From: an uncultured Parasphingopyxis sp.
Lineage (GTDB): Bacteria; Pseudomonadota; Alphaproteobacteria; Sphingomonadales; Sphingomonadaceae
Direction of reading: 5' to 3'
Assembly (NCBI GenBank): GCA_905479515.1
Contig: CAJQMX010000328.1
Coordinates: 1 to 20,305, forward strand
DNA length: 20,305 nucleotides
A program made the translations under genes and the position numbers. This document shows, piece by piece, positions 6,453 through 13,478 of the stretch; position 1 is the stretch's first letter; each line of letters begins with the position of its first letter. The notes beneath the pieces are model-generated. The model searched no databases. It saw only the letters and a program-made list of their open reading frames with translations, and was not told the origin of the DNA.

Positions 6453-7114
6453 TGTTCAAGATGATTTACGGCCTGCTCAACGGCCAGGATATCAAGGAAC
6501 TGCGTGAGATTATCGACACCGCGACCTTTGTCGATGGCAAGATCAGCAATCCGCATTCCCTGGTGAAGAACAACCTCCATCTGAACGACGAGACCGCCTA
6601 TCAGCGATCCTCGACCATCATGGCCAACGCGCTGCGGCGAAACGCGGAATTCACCGCCTTCGCTTTTCCGAAGAAGATCGCGCCGCCGCTGATCACCCGC
6701 TATGAAACGGGCATGCATTACGGCCTGCATCCCGACATGGCTTTTATGCGCTCGGTCGACGGGCCGATCCGGTCGGACATCAGCTGCACCATCTTCCTCG
6801 AAGACCCGAGCCGCTATGAAGGCGGGGCACTTCGCATCAAGCAGGGCGACGCCACGAACCGCTTCAAGGGCGAGCTCGGTTCGGCCATTGTCTACCCGTC
6901 GACCACTCTCCACGAGGTAGAGAAAGTGGAAAAAGGCGAGCGTATCGTTGGCATCACTTTCGTTGAAAGCCAGATCGCCGACCCGGCCAAACGGGAAATT
7001 CTGCATGAGCTGAACGAGGTTGCCGCACTCGAAGGCGCAAATATGTCAGCCGAGAATTTCACGCGCATGCAAACGGTTCAGCAGAATCTGTTCCGGCGCT
7101 GGGGTGATTGCTAG
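6452..7114 (+). CDS. PKHD-type Fe(II)/2-oxoglutarate-dependent oxygenase (PiuC/YbiX-like)
   Basis: A 220-residue protein of the PKHD-type hydroxylase group. The iron triad is visible as HPD in MHYGLHPDMA (H93, D95) and TTLHEVEKV (H154), and R164 in KGERIVG is the likely 2-oxoglutarate anchor. RSDISCTIFLEDPSRYEGG (107-125) is the family's most recognisable stretch. PiuC-like proteins are often linked to TonB-dependent receptors and iron uptake, but no receptor gene lies within this window. The start codon overlaps the stop of the sulfotransferase-like gene by one base, so the two are expressed together and may modify the same or related molecules. The C-terminal helix region (about 185-220) is shorter on family motifs. 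Confidence 0.88.
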   Translation: MFKMIYGLLNGQDIKELREIIDTATFVDGKISNPHSLVKNNLHLNDETAYQRSSTIMANALRRNAEFTAFAFPKKIAPPLITRYETGMHYGLHPDMAFMRSVDGPIRSDISCTIFLEDPSRYEGGALRIKQGDATNRFKGELGSAIVYPSTTLHEVEKVEKGERIVGITFVESQIADPAKREILHELNEVAALEGANMSAENFTRMQTVQQNLFRRWGDC

Positions 7115-7134
7115 ACGCGCCAATCGCGCCCGGC

Positions 7135-7662
7135 TTATGAGCCGCAATGCCACTCGGCCCGCAGTTCCGTTTCACCATCCTGCCCCTCTTCGCGGATCAC
7201 GACCGTGGCAGGCTTGACCAGAACCTCTTCAATCTGCTCGCCCTCGCCCGATCCGGGTGTCACCATGATTGAAAAAACGCCGGCGGTGAACGTCCCACCG
7301 TCCCAGAGCGCATCCAGATCACCCTCAAATTCAAAATGCCGCAACGTGCCATTTGGCAAAGCAATCGCATCGCCCTCCACAGCCACAAGCAAGGCTTTGC
7401 CATCCTGCTCGACGCTGCAGCCAGCCCCCGCTTCCAGTTCGGCTTCGATATCCGCATAGGAGACCGGCGCCAGCGCAGGCGCAACCACTTCCGGCTCAGT
7501 ATCGACCGGCGTGAGCAGTTGCGGTGCCTCTGCGGCGTCACCGGTCATATCACTGGTCGTTACTTCGGTTTCGCTGAGTTGGCCGTCCCCGCAAGCTCCG
7601 AGCGCTAATGCGCCCGCCAATATGATCCAGCTTCTGGTCGTAATCCGCGTGCTTCTACTCAT
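7135..7662 (-). CDS. Putative lipoprotein of unknown function
   Basis: A 175-residue protein with a lipoprotein signal: basic N-terminus, hydrophobic segment IILAGALALGAC and lipobox LGAC with lipidated C24. A low-complexity acidic and proline-containing linker (about 30-70) leads to a compact domain with two cysteines, AGAGCSVEQDGKALLVAVEG (C82) and EWHCGS at the C-terminus (C173), which could form a disulfide. I do not recognise the domain. It follows folE by 16 bases on the same strand, so co-transcription is likely. It faces the oxygenase gene tail to tail, 20 bases apart, with no clear terminator between them. Confidence 0.8.
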   Translation of the reverse strand: MSRSTRITTRSWIILAGALALGACGDGQLSETEVTTSDMTGDAAEAPQLLTPVDTEPEVVAPALAPVSYADIEAELEAGAGCSVEQDGKALLVAVEGDAIALPNGTLRHFEFEGDLDALWDGGTFTAGVFSIMVTPGSGEGEQIEEVLVKPATVVIREEGQDGETELRAEWHCGS

Positions 7663-7678
7663 AATGTCGATCTTAATC

Positions 7679-8296
7679 CTAATAGCCCATCAGCGACAGG
7701 ACTTCCTTGCGGCTCCTGTCATCGTCGAGGAAACAGCCCAGCAGACGCGATGTCATCATCCGCACACCAGGTGTCCGCACGCCCCGCGCCGTCATGCAGC
7801 TATGGCTTGCGCAGATGACAACCGCAACGCCGCTTGGCTGCAGATGATCCCAGATGCACTGAGCGATCTCCGCCGTCATCCGTTCCTGCACCTGCAATCG
7901 CCGCGCAAAGCCGTTCATCACGCGCGCCAGCTTCGAAATTCCGACAACGCGTTCTTTCGGCATATAGGCGATTGAGGCCGTGCCGATGATCGGCGCCATA
8001 TGATGCTCGCAATGCGACTGGAACGGAATATCCTTCAGCAGGACAAGCTCGTCATAGCCGCCCACTTCCTCAAAGGTGCGGGAGAGATGGACGGACGGAT
8101 CCTCGTCATAACCCTGGCAATACTCCTTCCAGGCGCGACCCACACGCTGCGGCGTATCGATCAGCCCTTCGCGAGAGGGATCGTCCCCGCTCCAGCGGAT
8201 CAGCGTGCGAATAGCCTCCTGAACCTCATCGGGAACCGCAATTTTGCCTGTTGACGGGTCTAGATCGCCATCAATGGCATGGTCAAAGTCGCTCAT
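7679..8296 (-). CDS. folE: GTP cyclohydrolase I
   Basis: A 205-residue cytoplasmic enzyme that opens the imidazole ring of GTP and forms 7,8-dihydroneopterin triphosphate, the first step of folate synthesis. The zinc ligands are visible: C96 and H99 in PFQSHCEHHMAPIIG, and C167 in ASHSCMTARGV. GISKLARVMNGFARRLQVQE (119-138) and ERMTAEIA are also standard, and TPQRV (48-52) is the family's N-terminal motif. This is the zinc-dependent type IA enzyme. A purine-rich AAAGG precedes the ATG at 8296. The upstream neighbour is a small unknown gene 35 bases away, and the downstream one a lipoprotein gene 16 bases away, suggesting a leftward transcript. Confidence 0.98.
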   Translation of the reverse strand: MSDFDHAIDGDLDPSTGKIAVPDEVQEAIRTLIRWSGDDPSREGLIDTPQRVGRAWKEYCQGYDEDPSVHLSRTFEEVGGYDELVLLKDIPFQSHCEHHMAPIIGTASIAYMPKERVVGISKLARVMNGFARRLQVQERMTAEIAQCIWDHLQPSGVAVVICASHSCMTARGVRTPGVRMMTSRLLGCFLDDDRSRKEVLSLMGY

Positions 8297-8331
8297 TATC
8301 GGCCTTTTCGTGAATGCGGCGGGATAGTCCT

Positions 8332-8622
8332 CTAGCTAGGTACTTCAAGCCGCCACGTAAAGCGGGCCGGCCGCCCAAAGTGCAGATTGGCAGGGTTCAT
8401 CTTGCCAATCTGCAGCAATTCGCGCGCCTCATTCTCGAAAGAAACCCCGCCCGCCGAGCGGATGCCATGGGTCACGCCATCCCAAAAATCATCGGCCTCG
8501 GAATCGGTTGTATAGTCAGCGAGCGGTAGATCGTCCGGCAAATCAAGCAGTTGCAGGACTGTTTCGGAGTCTGATGTCCGCTTTGCGCGCTTTGCGATTG
8601 AGGCATCGGTGATATAAATCAC
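8332..8622 (-). CDS. Hypothetical 96-residue protein
   Basis: An open frame with protein-like composition: a basic start (SIAKRAKR), an acidic middle (DLPDDLPLADYTTDSEADDFWDG is part of it, about 47 D/E-rich positions 17-50) and a C-terminal half with FENEARELLQIGKMN and NLHFGRPARFTWRLEV. No signal peptide, membrane segment or known domain is seen. The start would be GTG at 8620-8622 with no clear ribosome binding site, so the N-terminus is unsure. It lies upstream of folE on the same strand and diverges from the double-glycine peptide gene across 60 bases. Confidence 0.55.
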   Translation of the reverse strand: MIYITDASIAKRAKRTSDSETVLQLLDLPDDLPLADYTTDSEADDFWDGVTHGIRSAGGVSFENEARELLQIGKMNPANLHFGRPARFTWRLEVPS

Positions 8623-8682
8623 TCTGGCCTGTGTAATTTTCGGCTAATCGGGTCCTCGCAATCACCACAAAGGAGACAGACG

Positions 8683-8865
8683 ATGAGTAAGAAAAACGAA
8701 AAAACGCAGGACAAGTCGATCAAGGCTAATGCCGTAGAACTTAACGAGGGAGATCTCGACCAGGTTCAGGGCGGCGTACAGAGGGTTCGTGAAGCGGCCG
8801 CCAGAGTTACCAAATTCGAAACACCCGTGCTTTCGACGCGGAAGGATAGCGGCGAAGCTCATTGA
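8683..8865 (+). CDS. Small peptide with a double-glycine (bacteriocin/RiPP-type) leader motif
   Basis: A 60-residue protein with a strong ribosome binding site (AAAGGAG, 8669-8675). The N-terminal half is hydrophilic and lysine-rich, and then reads VELNEGDLDQVQGG (18-31). This fits the double-glycine leader pattern (LS-x2-ELx2IxGG) recognised by C39-peptidase ABC exporters. Cleavage after G31 would release a 29-residue core, VQRVREAAARVTKF... to SGEAH, with no cysteine, four basic residues in its first 13 positions and several Ser/Thr. No C39 transporter, modification enzyme or immunity gene is seen in this window, so export would depend on a system elsewhere. It could instead be a small regulatory or stress protein. 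Isolation between oppositely oriented genes and the strong start support it being a real gene. Confidence 0.65.
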   Translation: MSKKNEKTQDKSIKANAVELNEGDLDQVQGGVQRVREAAARVTKFETPVLSTRKDSGEAH

Positions 8866-9240
8866 TCGCCCAAGGTGGCTCAATTGGATAGTCGGTGCGC
8901 TAGATGGAAGACGTCAACGAAGATCAGTTTTCCAATGCCGCCGACGCCAGCCATTCGCGCTAACAACACGTCCAAATAGCTGGAGCATTGGCGGAAAATG
9001 CCATGCTCCAGCTATTGTCGTTAAGGTTAGAATGGAACGCACTGGCATCACTTGTGATAAACCGGCGCGCCTGCCAGCCTAGGTCTGCTTTTCCCCCATC
9101 GCGGACATTTGCTTTTAACAAGTCAGCGTTCCGGGGCCGTCTGGAGCCGAACCGGCACAATCCAGAACGCGCATTGCCGCAAGCGTAAATTGCATATTGC
9201 CGAACTATGTATCATCATTGCGGGCCCAAGGGAGACCGCG
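8866..9240. other. 375-base intergenic region
   Basis: No credible gene was found here. Open frames (for example 8789-9082 +) overlap the peptide gene and have an arginine-rich, shadow-like composition. The region contains the long inverted repeat at 8975-9016 and the ribosome binding site (AAGGGAG) of the next gene at its right end. Confidence 0.55.
8975..9016. repeat. Perfect 14-bp inverted repeat forming a long hairpin
   Basis: AATAGCTGGAGCAT (8975-8988) and ATGCTCCAGCTATT (9003-9016) are exact reverse complements. Past a single bulged T, GGC (8990-8992) can pair with GCC (9000-9002), leaving a 7-base loop GGAAAAT. No T tract follows on the + strand (GTCGTTAAGG), so it is not a standard intrinsic terminator. 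It could be a mobile REP-like or MITE-like remnant, an RNA processing stem, or a protein-binding palindrome. Confidence 0.8.
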
Positions 9241-9987
9241 ATGTTGAAGAGGCTTATACTTGCCCTGTTGCTTGTTCCCGCCGCTGGTTTGGCTCAGGCA
9301 GATCCGGAACACGGCGAAGATATTCTGGACCGCGCGACGGTTGCTGCGGGGGGAGAGACCTGGCGTTCCGTTGATAGCCTTTATCAAGACGGCACGATCC
9401 AGTATTTTTCCCGTTTCTCTTCGCTGCCCCGATCCACGGCCCGGTATCAGATGTGGCGAGACTATGATCGCAACTCTGAATCCAATCATCCCACCCAGGG
9501 GCGCGCCCGCGTCCAGGTTTCAACGCCCACAGAGATATTGCGGGATCTTCGTTTCCTGGGCCCGTCGACGTCCGGCGATGATGACGCCCAATCGGACGAT
9601 GCGGCGGCGTGGGAGAATGCCTTTGCGATAGAGCTTGTTCGGGTGGCTGCCGAGAATGAAAGCTATCGGCTTTTTCGCCTCCCGGATTCCAATGTTCATG
9701 GTCATATGACCCACACAATTCGGATTGTGGCCCCGACGGGTCAGGAAACAATTGCCTCAATTGATCGGCAATCTTCCATGATTCGCGCCATTCGAACGCT
9801 AGACGGCGATGTCTGGCGCGAGCGCATATATGATGATTTCAGGGCGGTCGGCGATAGTTCCTATATGCAGCCCCATTCAATCTCGGTCTATGCGAATGGC
9901 ATGCTTACAGCGGCTGTAAGATTGGATCAGGTGCACATAAATGAAGCCATCGACCCAACGGTCTTTACCGAGGAAACGACCCCCTGA
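9241..9987 (+). CDS. Secreted LolA-like (outer-membrane lipoprotein-sorting-like) protein
   Basis: A 248-residue protein with a clear Sec signal peptide (MLKRLILALLLVPAAGLAQA, then DPEHG). The mature start, DILDRATVAAGGETWRSVDS, is typical of periplasmic proteins with a LolA/LolB-like half-barrel, in which an N-terminal helix carrying a AxGG turn is followed by antiparallel strands (GTIQYFSRF, RYQMWRDYD, SMIRAIRTLDG, VWRERIYDDFRAV). Such proteins bind hydrophobic ligands or lipids, but here this is a fold-level guess. The acidic loop at about 110-121 (SGDDDAQSDDAAA) is notable. The start is the ATG at 9241, behind AAGGGAG; an upstream in-frame start at 9109 would add 44 residues before the signal peptide and is rejected. 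The gene stands alone, convergent with the tRNA. Confidence 0.8.
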   Translation: MLKRLILALLLVPAAGLAQADPEHGEDILDRATVAAGGETWRSVDSLYQDGTIQYFSRFSSLPRSTARYQMWRDYDRNSESNHPTQGRARVQVSTPTEILRDLRFLGPSTSGDDDAQSDDAAAWENAFAIELVRVAAENESYRLFRLPDSNVHGHMTHTIRIVAPTGQETIASIDRQSSMIRAIRTLDGDVWRERIYDDFRAVGDSSYMQPHSISVYANGMLTAAVRLDQVHINEAIDPTVFTEETTP

Positions 9988-10078
9988 ATGCCGGATGGCG
10001 ACACCGACGAAGGGCCGCTTTTTAACGATAACGAGCTATCGGCCGGTCAGAGTCCCGAGATCCCCATTGGGTGAGTGA

Positions 10079-10155
10079 TGGTGCGCCCGACAGGATTCGA
10101 ACCTGTGGCCCCCAGATTAGGAATCTGGTGCTCTATCCGACTGAGCTACGGGCGC
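10079..10155 (-). tRNA. tRNA-Arg (anticodon CCT)
   Basis: The reverse complement folds into a complete cloverleaf: acceptor GCGCCCG / CGGGCGC, D arm with GCTC...GAGC, anticodon stem CCAGA / TCTGG around loop TTCCTAA (anticodon CCT, reading AGG), and T arm with GTTCGAATC. Discriminator A (10082) is followed by an encoded CCA (10081-10079). It lies 36 bases after the DUF1178 gene on the same strand, so it may be processed from that operon's transcript. Confidence 0.96.
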
Positions 10156-10191
10156 TCCTGAAAGGCTCGTTAGGCGGGAGCCGCCAATGGG

Positions 10192-10695
10192 TCAATTGTC
10201 GGTTTTTGGCGGACGGATCGGCAGAGGAAGCGGGGCAACGGGGACGCCGTCTTCCACCAGCGCCTTGGCCTCTTCCAGCGTGGTCTGGCCATGGATCGGG
10301 CGCTCAATCTTCTCGCCGTCATGCATGGCCCGGGCTTCCGATGCGAAATCCTCGCCAACATAGTCTGATTTTTCGAGCGCCTTGGCCTGGTGTTTGGCCA
10401 ATGTTTCCAGCATCGCCTTCATCTGGGCGGGATCGGGCGTGTCGTTTGAGACGGCAACCGCATTTTGCGCACCCTGCCCGTCTGGTTCGCTCCGATGCCC
10501 GCTCTGGTGTCCGTTGCTGCGGTTGCCCTTGGCACCGACAGCGGGTGCCATCACGGCCTTGCTGACCTTTTCCGATCCACAAAGCGGGCAGGCGACAAGC
10601 CCTCTCTCCCGCTGATCCTCGAAATCCGCGCTCGAGCCGAACCAGGCCTCGAACACATGGCCGGCATCTTTGCACTGCAGGTCGAAGACCATCAT
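10192..10695 (-). CDS. DUF1178 family zinc-ribbon protein
   Basis: A 167-residue protein of the DUF1178 family. The N-terminus MMVFDLQCKDAGHVFEAWF and ACPLCGSEKVSKAVMAP (35-51) form a putative zinc ribbon with C8, C36 and C39. A G/N/Q-rich flexible segment (about 53-80) leads to an amphipathic C-terminal region with DYVGEDFASEARAMHDGE (111-128), the family signature. The function of DUF1178 is not established. The ATG overlaps the stop of the Nit-type amidase (ATGA), so translation is probably coupled. A second ATG follows at once (10692). Confidence 0.9.
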   Translation of the reverse strand: MMVFDLQCKDAGHVFEAWFGSSADFEDQRERGLVACPLCGSEKVSKAVMAPAVGAKGNRSNGHQSGHRSEPDGQGAQNAVAVSNDTPDPAQMKAMLETLAKHQAKALEKSDYVGEDFASEARAMHDGEKIERPIHGQTTLEEAKALVEDGVPVAPLPLPIRPPKTDN

Positions 10696-11516
10696 GCGGA
10701 CGGCGCTTCAAAAGCGCGGCGATGCGCGATCACGGGAATGCGGCGACGCACTTCTTTAACTCGGGCCGGATCAATCTCGGCAAAGCCAATGCCGGCGGTT
10801 TCCTCCATATCGAGCAGGACTTCGCCCCAGGGATCGATCACCAGGCTATGGCCAAAAGTTTCGCGGCCATCCTCATGGCTGCCAACCTGTGCGGCTGCGA
10901 TCACAAAGGCGGCGGATTCAATGGCCCGGGCGCGCATCAATATGTGCCAGTGCGCCTTGCCTGTCGGCACTGTAAAGGCCGCCGGAATGCTGAGCAGGGT
11001 TGCGCCCGCATCGCTGAGCGCGCGGTAAAGATCGGCAAAGCGCAGATCATAACAGACTGACAGGCCAAGCTTTCCCACGGGCGTATCGGTGACCACCGCC
11101 GTCTCGCCCGCATCATAGACCGAGGATTCACGCCAACTTTCACCAGTATCGAGATCGACATCGAACAGGTGGATCTTGTCATAACGGGCGCGAATGGCTC
11201 CCCCCTCATCGATCACAAAGCCGCGATTGACGAGGCGGTCAGTGTTCTTGTCCGAACGGAGTGCCAGCGATCCCAAATGGACCCAGAGGCCCAGCTCCGC
11301 CGCAGCTTCCTGCACCGCCGCAAGAACGTTGTCTTCGCTTTCCGGCTTTAGATGGGCAGCAGCGCGTTTGCGGTCCCGATCCAGCAGCCCGCTCATTTCT
11401 GGCGTAAAGAGTATCTCCGCCCCGCCCGCCTTCGCTTGGCGCATGCCATCGACTATCGCCGCAGCGTTCTGTGCGGGATCGATCCCGCTGGTCATCTGAA
11501 GAAGGGCTATGCGCAT
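10692..11516 (-). CDS. Carbon-nitrogen hydrolase, Nit1-like (deaminated glutathione amidase type)
   Basis: A 274-residue nitrilase-superfamily amidase. The catalytic triad is visible: E40 in LFTPEMSG, K114 in YDKIHLFDVD and C155 in GLSVCYDLRF. Subfamily traits such as HLFDVDLDTGESWRESSVY (116-134) and IPAAFTVPTGKAHWHILM (177-194) fit the Nit1 group, which hydrolyses deaminated glutathione, a toxic by-product of transaminases. This assignment is by resemblance, and omega-amidase remains possible. The gene lies 9 bases after the glutaredoxin gene and overlaps the DUF1178 gene, so it belongs to one leftward operon. Pairing with a glutaredoxin fits a glutathione-related role. Confidence 0.92.
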   Translation of the reverse strand: MRIALLQMTSGIDPAQNAAAIVDGMRQAKAGGAEILFTPEMSGLLDRDRKRAAAHLKPESEDNVLAAVQEAAAELGLWVHLGSLALRSDKNTDRLVNRGFVIDEGGAIRARYDKIHLFDVDLDTGESWRESSVYDAGETAVVTDTPVGKLGLSVCYDLRFADLYRALSDAGATLLSIPAAFTVPTGKAHWHILMRARAIESAAFVIAAAQVGSHEDGRETFGHSLVIDPWGEVLLDMEETAGIGFAEIDPARVKEVRRRIPVIAHRRAFEAPSA

Positions 11517-11525
11517 GGGTTGCGA

Positions 11526-11783
11526 TCAGGAGGCCAGCATGGCGTCCAGCTGATTGGAGGCCTCAAGCGCCGCAAGATCGTCTGATCCGCCGATGTGCTG
11601 GCCATTGATAAAGATTTGCGGCACGGTGAACTGGCCATTGCTGCGGCCCAGCATTTCCTGGCGCTTTTCCGCATTCATCGTGATGTCGGTTTCCTCAACC
11701 TCCACGCCTTTGGCTGCGAGCAGATGTTTCGCACGGGCGCAATAGCCGCACAGGAATTTCGTATAGATTTCCACCTTTGCCAT
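11526..11783 (-). CDS. grxC: Glutaredoxin 3
   Basis: An 85-residue thioredoxin-fold protein. The dithiol active site is CGYC (C12-C15) in FLCGYCARAKHLL rather than the more usual CPYC. TVPQIFINGQHIGGSDDL (54-71) supplies the cis-proline and glutathione-binding residues. It reduces disulfides and glutathione mixed disulfides in the cytoplasm. The ATG at 11783 gives the standard family length; the longer open frame from 11939 overlaps comF and reads as nonsense upstream. It follows comF by 31 bases. Confidence 0.96.
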   Translation of the reverse strand: MAKVEIYTKFLCGYCARAKHLLAAKGVEVEETDITMNAEKRQEMLGRSNGQFTVPQIFINGQHIGGSDDLAALEASNQLDAMLAS

Positions 11784-11814
11784 GCGTCCAATGTGTGGAG
11801 CGCGACGTGTCCAG

Positions 11815-12564
11815 TCAATAGCTATCGTCATCCGCCAATCCGACCCGTGCCCAGCACCGCACATGGACTTCTGCCGCGCCGCCCCGTTTGAGCACCTTCG
11901 CACAGGCATTGGTCGTCGCACCGCTGGTATAGACATCATCGATGAGGATGACGCGCTTGCCGCTGAGTGCCCCGCCCTGCTGCGGGCCTAGTGCAAACGC
12001 CCCGCGCACCGTTTTCGCGCGTTGCTTGGCGCTCATCGCGCGCAAATAGGGTGTCGCACGGGTTCGGATAAGGGCTTTAAGCTGCAGCCGCTCACTATTG
12101 CCCCCCGCAAGGGCCCGCGCAATCAACGCCGCCTGATTATAGCCGCGCCGCCACAATCTGCGGCGATGAAGCGGCACGGGAACGAGCAGTGCATCCTCAA
12201 GCCCTGTCAGGTGGCGCTGCATGGCGGCAGCGATCGTTCGGGCCAGCCCTACACGCCCCCCATATTTGAGGCGCAGCGCTATCGTCCGCGCGACTTCGCC
12301 ATAGCGGACAGCCGCGCGCATCGTATCAAAGGCGGGTGGGTCCGAAAGACAGGCGCCGCACAATGACTGGCTGTCGGCCAACGCAATCTGCGGGTCCCCG
12401 CATTGCATACAGCCCTGATCGAGATGATCGAGCTGCTGCCAGCATCCCAGACAGAAACGATCATCGCCATCGACAATCTCTCCGCAGGCCGGGCAGCGCG
12501 ACGGCAGCGCAAAATCAAGGACCGGTTTGGCGATACGGGCCAATATATTGGACGGCTGAGCCAT
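11815..12564 (-). CDS. comF: ComF family protein (phosphoribosyltransferase-like)
   Basis: A 249-residue protein. The N-terminal half has four CxxC-type pairs (C24/C27, C38/C41, C52/C55, C69/C72), a probable double zinc ribbon. The C-terminal half is a type I phosphoribosyltransferase fold with the PRPP-binding loop VILIDDVYTSGAT (205-217) and PVPLHRRRLWRRGYNQA (129-145), the ComF signature. ComF is needed for natural transformation in several bacteria and helps process incoming single-stranded DNA; in others its role is unclear. The ATG at 12564 is chosen over an in-frame TTG at 12624, which would overlap the divergent gene. It heads the leftward comF-grxC-nitrilase-DUF1178 operon, and diverges from a methyltransferase-like gene across 44 bases. 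Confidence 0.95.
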   Translation of the reverse strand: MAQPSNILARIAKPVLDFALPSRCPACGEIVDGDDRFCLGCWQQLDHLDQGCMQCGDPQIALADSQSLCGACLSDPPAFDTMRAAVRYGEVARTIALRLKYGGRVGLARTIAAAMQRHLTGLEDALLVPVPLHRRRLWRRGYNQAALIARALAGGNSERLQLKALIRTRATPYLRAMSAKQRAKTVRGAFALGPQQGGALSGKRVILIDDVYTSGATTNACAKVLKRGGAAEVHVRCWARVGLADDDSY

Positions 12565-12608
12565 AACCGATCTTGTCCCGCAACGCGCAGCCGGGCACAA
12601 GCCCGCCC

Positions 12609-13469
12609 ATGGATACCGCGCCAAACATGCAAGAAATACCGTTCAACCGCACCCTGCGCAGGGCGCGGCGAGACCGAGCGGCCCGCGGCTGGGCCGAGCA
12701 TGCGTTTCTGCAGGACCATATGGCGAATGAGCTGGTTGAGCGCTTGCAGGGCGTTCAGCGTGAATTTTCCCGCGCGCTTATCCTTGGGTTTGCGGGCGAT
12801 GCCCTCCCCGCTGCATTACATGCGATGCAGATTGAAACGGTGACCGCCGATGCCGGCTTCGCACTGGCCCGTGCGGCTGGCGGCGTGCAATGCGACGAGG
12901 ACCGCCTGCCCTTTGCCGATGGCAGTTTCGACCTCGTCATCGCGGTGGGGACGCTCGACACCGTCAATGACCTTCCCGGGGCGCTCCGGTTGATACGGCA
13001 GGCGCTAAAGCCTGATGGGCTGTTTCTGGGCGCTTTTCTGGGATCGGGCAGTCTGCCGACACTGCGCAATGCCATGTATCAGGCCGATCTGACTGCGGGC
13101 GGCGCTGCACCGCGCATTCACCCTCAAATCGATATTCGTGGCGCTGGCGATCTTCTCGGCCGAGCGGAATTTGCGTTGCAGGTGGCCGATGGAGAGAATC
13201 TTCTGGTTCGCTATCCCGGCCTTTTCAGGCTCGTTGCTGATCTGCGCGGCTCCGCCAATGGCAGCCTTTTGCGCTCACCCGCATTGTCCCGCAGGGCGCT
13301 TGCGGCGGCCCATGCGGCATTCGATGCGGAGCAGAGCGACAGGAAAACGGCGGAAAATTTCGAGATCATCTATCTGACGGGCTGGTCCCCAGCCCCCGAT
13401 CAGCCCAAGCCCGCAGCCCGGGGCAGCGGAACGACATCGCTGGCGGACGCCTTAAAACCGCGCCTTTAA
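12609..13469 (+). CDS. Methyltransferase-like protein (NDUFAF5/BioC-like group)
   Basis: A 286-residue class I methyltransferase-fold protein. IPFNRTLRRARRDRAA (10-25) is the N-terminal helix of the group related to mitochondrial NDUFAF5, where a FDR/FNR-type start precedes the fold. DEDRLPFADGSFDLVIAVGTLDTVNDLPG (part of 97-124) gives motifs II-III, and ALKPDGLFLGAFLGSGSL (132-149) is motif IV. Motif I, ALILGFAGDA (56-65), lacks the canonical GxGxG, so SAM binding may be altered; NDUFAF5 itself is an arginine hydroxylase assembly factor for complex I. The target here is not known. The start ATG at 12609 lacks a strong ribosome binding site; ATG at 12627 and TTG at 12573 are alternatives. It diverges from comF, an arrangement I recall from other alphaproteobacteria. 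Confidence 0.8.
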   Translation: MDTAPNMQEIPFNRTLRRARRDRAARGWAEHAFLQDHMANELVERLQGVQREFSRALILGFAGDALPAALHAMQIETVTADAGFALARAAGGVQCDEDRLPFADGSFDLVIAVGTLDTVNDLPGALRLIRQALKPDGLFLGAFLGSGSLPTLRNAMYQADLTAGGAAPRIHPQIDIRGAGDLLGRAEFALQVADGENLLVRYPGLFRLVADLRGSANGSLLRSPALSRRALAAAHAAFDAEQSDRKTAENFEIIYLTGWSPAPDQPKPAARGSGTTSLADALKPRL

Positions 13470-13478
13470 CCGCCGGTT

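Noticed and set aside
6350..7006. 218-codon open frame on the - strand
   Set aside because: It is a shadow of the PKHD oxygenase gene.
8874..8905. tRNA-like stretch GGTGGCTCAATTGGATAG
   Set aside because: It resembles a D arm but the arm does not close, and no anticodon stem, T arm or acceptor stem follows; probably chance or a decayed fragment.
8332..10155. Genomic island inserted at the tRNA-Arg 3' end
   Set aside because: No direct repeat of the tRNA 3' end and no integrase were found on the left side.
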